Shown here: positions 6,638 through 9,349 of the stretch, in pieces
Layout: every line of letters starts with the position of its first letter
How positions within the stretch are numbered: the stretch's first letter is position 1
Source of the DNA: CAUZEO01 sp963578625
GTDB lineage: Bacteria; Verrucomicrobiota; Kiritimatiellia; SLOV01
Length of the DNA: 9,349 bases
Direction: 5' to 3'
Assembly: GCA_963578625.1 (NCBI GenBank)
Contig: CAUZEO010000209.1
Coordinates: 1-9,349, forward strand
The notes under the pieces: generated by a model
Database searches by the model: none
The model's input: only the letters and a program-made list of their open reading frames with translations
What the model was told of the DNA's origin: nothing
Made by a program: the position numbers and the translations under genes

Positions 6638-8452
6638 TCAGAACGCGATCGGACTCGACTGCCCCTTGAAAGAGAGCCCGTGCTCACCAACCATTTCCTC
6701 AACGCGCCCATGCAGATCCTTTTGGGTTCCCTCGAACGGCCACGCGATGCCCGCCGCTTCGGCTTCCCGCTTCAGACGGTCCCACTCGTACATGAATTCG
6801 AACAACACCGGGACCCATTGCAATCGAACCCGTACCCGCAATTTCGACTCATCCGCCACGGCCTGTTCCGCCTGCTGCATGTGACCCCACGCTTCGTTCA
6901 ACATCAAAAACGTCTGAAATTCCGCACCGGGCCGGGAGCTCAGCCCAAGATGGTCGTCGGTCTGCTCCACCGCGTCGTGAATCAGTTCCAGGTAGGCAAG
7001 AATATGTTCCGCTGCCGGCCCGTAGTAGCCCTGAACGAAATCCTCGATCAACGCCTGGTCGTCCACATACGGATCCCACATCAGCTTGCCCAGCAGCCAG
7101 AGCCTCAGCTCGGAGAACCCCGGCCATCCGCGGCGCGGAAACACTTCGTTGAAGATTCCGGTAACACCATTCTCCGCGTAGTATCGCACGTTCGGCCCCA
7201 GCACCCGAAGGTTTGGATGAGGGATCGGGTACGTGAAATTGTCCACGTAGTCCCAGATGTGAACCCGGTTGGAGATCTTCCCCCACCCTTCCAGATCATC
7301 CCGTAATATCCGGTTCCGTTCATCCGACATGGGCACGCGGAACGAACATTTGATGGTCGATAGGCGCACCGCGATCTGTTCATGCGGCACGTGGTTCTTC
7401 GGCGGCGCCTGCGTGTAATGATACGCGAGCGTGGTGACGACCAGCTCGGGATACATCTTCACCAGCTCCGTCGTTACCCGGTTGACAAACCAGACCATGA
7501 GATCCGACGGCGTGCCCGCAGCCTCCATTGCCATGCACGGCCCGCACTCGCAGCGATTCTGCGGTCCCCCGTCATCGGGCTGCGCGATGGACATCATGGT
7601 GGCGTGCGGATTCCACCGCAGCGCCAGTTTCGCGTTGTTCACGACTTCCTTCTGCAACTCCTCGTTGGTCAGGCACAGGGAGGAAAGAATGTAATCGGGA
7701 GCCACGTGCGTTCGCACCCCGTTGATCAGCGCATACCACTCCGGATGGTCCTGGAAGTAAACCTCCGGCTCGATTAGCGTCCAGAATCCGTGGCAGTGCC
7801 ACTTGTCGCTGCGAATGAAGGCCAGCTTTCTCCCCCCGCGCCTCTGATCGTCTTGGATATTGCTGAAGGAGTTGTCGATGAACAGGGGTGCATGGTGCCC
7901 ATTATACTTGTTGCGCACGGAAAAGTCAGGATCCGACACATCCGGATTATCGGTGTCGCGGTACTTGATGGGCGGCACATGGCGGACATCCAGATCCGGG
8001 ATCTCCAATGTCGCCGTACTTGGAATCGTGCTCGCAGATGCGGTCCACCATCGGCACCCCACTTGGTCCTCGAGAAATGTGTACACAGCATAGAGCGTGC
8101 CCCGGGGATGCCCTCCGGCCAGGATCAAGTTGTTCCCAATCGTGCGAATCACGATCCCTTCGTCCTCCAGGCCGTCAGTCGAAAACGAAGGGTCACCGAG
8201 CACTGCCGCCCCGGGGCCTACTAAAATGTTCGCACTTCCCTCCGCCTTCTCATGCAGGATCGGCAGGTTTGCTCCGGTCACCTCGCGAAGAAAATGCTGC
8301 AATTCCTCTGCCGAATACCGGACCGAAGGCGCCGCTTCCGCGGACACCACAATGGAAGACTTCCCCCGGCCTTCGTCGACTAGAAGCAGCGCGAAGGCGT
8401 CGCCTCCGGAGATGGTAAGAACAAGCGCGGCGGCGACAAACAAATACTTCAT
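6638..8452 (-). CDS. Secreted DUF4838 protein with N-terminal GH20/GH67-type beta domain
   Basis: The protein has 604 residues from the ATG at 8452. The frame is open to an ATG at 8545, but that longer start reads through a palindrome. The 8452 start has AAAGGA (8464-8459) six bases upstream and a clean signal peptide (hydrophobic YLFVAAALVLTISGG, cleavage near DAFA at 21). Residues 22-150 resemble the small alpha/beta domain that precedes the barrel in GH20, GH67 and GH115 enzymes: SAEELQHFLREVTGANLPI (47-65) and GGHPRGTLYAVYTFLEDQVG (113-132). The main DUF4838 region follows, with SSLCLTNEEL, the cysteine cluster CECGPC (301-306), SDLMVWFVNRV, TLAYHYTQAPPK (341-352), HIWDYVDNF (398-406), GVTGIFNEVFPRRGWP (429-444) and LLGKLMWDPYVDD (453-465). 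DUF4838 proteins are presumed glycoside hydrolases, but the reaction is not established to my knowledge. D401 and E436 are barrel-end acidic residues that could be catalytic (inference). It heads the minus-strand run and is probably extracytoplasmic. Confidence 0.9.
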   Translation of the reverse strand: MKYLFVAAALVLTISGGDAFALLLVDEGRGKSSIVVSAEAAPSVRYSAEELQHFLREVTGANLPILHEKAEGSANILVGPGAAVLGDPSFSTDGLEDEGIVIRTIGNNLILAGGHPRGTLYAVYTFLEDQVGCRWWTASASTIPSTATLEIPDLDVRHVPPIKYRDTDNPDVSDPDFSVRNKYNGHHAPLFIDNSFSNIQDDQRRGGRKLAFIRSDKWHCHGFWTLIEPEVYFQDHPEWYALINGVRTHVAPDYILSSLCLTNEELQKEVVNNAKLALRWNPHATMMSIAQPDDGGPQNRCECGPCMAMEAAGTPSDLMVWFVNRVTTELVKMYPELVVTTLAYHYTQAPPKNHVPHEQIAVRLSTIKCSFRVPMSDERNRILRDDLEGWGKISNRVHIWDYVDNFTYPIPHPNLRVLGPNVRYYAENGVTGIFNEVFPRRGWPGFSELRLWLLGKLMWDPYVDDQALIEDFVQGYYGPAAEHILAYLELIHDAVEQTDDHLGLSSRPGAEFQTFLMLNEAWGHMQQAEQAVADESKLRVRVRLQWVPVLFEFMYEWDRLKREAEAAGIAWPFEGTQKDLHGRVEEMVGEHGLSFKGQSSPIAF

Positions 8453-8590
8453 TCCAAATCCTTTCATTGGTACAACCATAACCCCTTTCGGATCCTGCGT
8501 AGCGCGGAGTGAACTCCGCGCTACCCCATGCACCCACCGAGGCACCGACCTTGCTTTTTATTCTGAAGAGCATGGTGTCCTTTTCAGGCA
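8453..8590. promoter_or_regulatory. Divergent intergenic region between DUF4838 gene and LamG gene
   Basis: This is the spacer between two genes read outward, so promoters for both should lie here. On the minus strand the part next to the DUF4838 gene holds its ribosome site (8464-8459) and the perfect palindrome at 8499-8524. On the plus strand TTGCTTTTTATTCTGAAG (8551-8568) is the only AT-rich run. No convincing -35/-10 pair could be assigned for either direction. If the plus-strand gene starts at the GTG at 8684, the spacer extends to 8683. Confidence 0.45.
8499..8524. repeat. Perfect 12-bp inverted repeat (REP-like palindrome)
   Basis: The arms GTAGCGCGGAGT (8499-8510) and ACTCCGCGCTAC (8513-8524) are exact reverse complements separated by the two bases GA. 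The structure is GC-rich and would form a strong hairpin in DNA or RNA. No T-run follows on either strand, so it is not a standard intrinsic terminator. It lies 46 bases upstream of the DUF4838 start, in the presumed leader. It could be a REP-type dispersed element or a protein-binding or leader hairpin. No second copy was seen in this window. Confidence 0.75.
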
Positions 8591-9067
8591 ATGTTGTCCA
8601 TGCCGAACTGGTTACTCGCGGAGGATTTAGGGCTTCGTGTCTTCAATAATTTCAGTTCTAGCCTCATCGATCAAAATATAAGGGTGCGCCTTCGTTGCAG
8701 ATTCACTCATTCCACGCCGATCGGCCTGTGTGGACTCCTTGTCCTGTCGCTCGCCGGTATCGCATCCTCAGGCATCGTGGCCAACGGCTTGGTGCTGAAC
8801 CTGGATGCTTCCGACAACCCCCTGGCCGCGACCAATCAATGGGCGGACCTCAGCAGCATTGCCAGTTCCTATGACGGCAGCGGTTTCGGAACCCAAGCGC
8901 GAATGCACGCGTCCAACGGAGCGGAAAACCGTGTGATCCATGCGAACAATGTCGCCTTTTACACGACCGTCGGCACCGCCGCAGTGTTTGGCCCGTTCGG
9001 CGAAAACGATCCGCCCTTTCTCAGTGAGCCGAATATCACAGTGGAGAGCTGGACAGTAGAGCTGTGA
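8591..9067 (+). CDS. LamG/concanavalin-like secreted protein, N-terminal part ending at a premature TGA
   Basis: The frame gives 158 residues before TGA at 9065-9067. The signal-like segment IGLCGLLVLSLAGIASSG lies around residues 44-61, unusually far in. The true start may therefore be the in-frame GTG at 8684 (VRLRCR, directly before the hydrophobic run), but no well-spaced ribosome site supports either start. GIVANGLVLNLDASDN and a later W-D pair (QWADLSS) open the beta-sandwich, as in many LamG-type surface proteins of PVC bacteria. EPNITVESWTVEL precedes the stop. The frame continues without any stop after the TGA to the window edge with matching LamG sequence, so the stop interrupts a larger gene. 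The protein would be exported and bind or display on glycans; its exact role is unknown. It is divergent from the DUF4838 gene. Confidence 0.6.
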   Translation: MLSMPNWLLAEDLGLRVFNNFSSSLIDQNIRVRLRCRFTHSTPIGLCGLLVLSLAGIASSGIVANGLVLNLDASDNPLAATNQWADLSSIASSYDGSGFGTQARMHASNGAENRVIHANNVAFYTTVGTAAVFGPFGENDPPFLSEPNITVESWTVEL

Positions 9068-9349
9068 CTGCGGAGACAAGGCAACGCCTTCGCCGACGAG
9101 CACCAGGTCTGCTCGCTGCGCGCACCCGGACACGTGCCGCGGTTCTCCCTCGACCTGGCGACCACAAACTTTTCCCCGATTCCCCTGAACAACCTGTTCA
9201 TCGCAGAGTTTCGAGGATCCCAGGGCGATTCGGCGAGCGCGTTCAATACGGGGGTCAACATTCCAACCCACGGGCAGTTTCATCACGTGGTGGCCACCTA
9301 TGACAACGCAACCCGAACCCTGCTGTTTTATTACGACACGCTTGCGACG
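9068..9349 (+). pseudogene. Continuation of the LamG gene after the in-frame TGA, running off the window
   Basis: In exactly the same frame as the upstream part, 94 codons are open to the right edge. They read LRRQGNAFADEHQVCSLR, then FSLDLATTNF, then HGQFHHVVATYDNATRTLLF. The last segment is the hallmark LamG strand (HHVVATYD...), so this is the second half of the same domain. There is no start codon with a ribosome site for independent expression. Joining both parts with tryptophan at the stop would give TVELWLRRQGNAF, a typical LamG strand, so a TGG to TGA change is the simplest cause (inference). Either the gene is a pseudogene, or the TGA is a sequencing error or is read through. Confidence 0.6.

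Noticed and set aside
6383..7306. Long plus-strand open frame of 307 codons
   Set aside because: It lies antisense to the DUF4838 and pseudopilin genes, spans the gap between them, and its translation shows no domain; it is a shadow of GC-rich coding sequence.
8499..8524. Intrinsic terminator
   Set aside because: No T-run follows the hairpin on either strand and no gene ends into it; both neighbours point away.
8453..8545. 31-codon N-terminal extension of the DUF4838 protein from the ATG at 8545
   Set aside because: It would translate through the perfect palindrome and bury the signal peptide; the 8452 start has a good ribosome site and a clean leader.
9065..9110. Selenocysteine at the in-frame TGA
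   Set aside because: No convincing stem-loop is visible just after the TGA, and LamG proteins are not known selenoproteins; tryptophan fits the context better.
9064..9303. Plus-strand open frame of 79 codons overlapping the LamG stop
   Set aside because: It is arginine/proline-rich with no motif, whereas the frame continuous with the upstream LamG part holds HHVVATYD.

Overview
The window looks like an accessory carbohydrate-degradation locus from a GC-rich bacterium of the PVC group (Planctomycetota, Verrucomicrobiota, Lentisphaerota or Kiritimatiellota). The placement is inferred from gene content: a DUF4838 secreted protein, a pseudopilin with the H-X9-DG motif, a GH109-type oxidoreductase-fold glycosidase, divergent clan-A glycoside hydrolases and a LamG-type protein commonly occur together in those phyla. 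No rRNA, tRNA or housekeeping gene is present to fix the taxonomy.

Seven genes lie on the minus strand, transcribed from right to left. In order of transcription they are: a secreted DUF4838 protein (8452-6638); a pseudopilin-like protein (6556-5756); a VapB-like antitoxin (5715-5476) overlapping a VapC-like PIN toxin (5476-5030) by one base; a GH109-like NAD-dependent alpha-N-acetylgalactosaminidase candidate (5006-3783); a secreted GH42-like beta-galactosidase candidate (3776-1485); and a second, different secreted GH-A-like hydrolase that runs off the left edge (1384-1). Gaps are 81, 40, -1, 23, 6 and 100 bases, so co-transcription of much of the block is plausible. On the plus strand, a LamG/concanavalin-like secreted protein starts near 8591 and runs off the right edge. 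It is broken by an in-frame TGA at 9065-9067.

The likely joint job is breakdown of a complex glycan containing galactose-like and N-acetylgalactosamine-like sugars. The two GH-A enzymes and the DUF4838 protein would act outside the cytoplasm, since all carry signal peptides. The GH109-like enzyme has no visible signal peptide and may act in the cytoplasm. No transporter, sulfatase or regulator is visible here. The toxin-antitoxin pair sits inside this run of genes and probably stabilises the locus or arrived by transfer.

Two short repeats mark the intergenic spaces: a perfect 12-bp palindrome upstream of the DUF4838 gene (8499-8524), and a tandem-like TCCTCTGC repeat just after it (6593-6619). 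The most striking single observations are the interrupted LamG gene, whose reading frame resumes cleanly after the TGA, and the mixed GH109/GH42-like/DUF4838 set as a candidate undescribed glycan-degrading locus.
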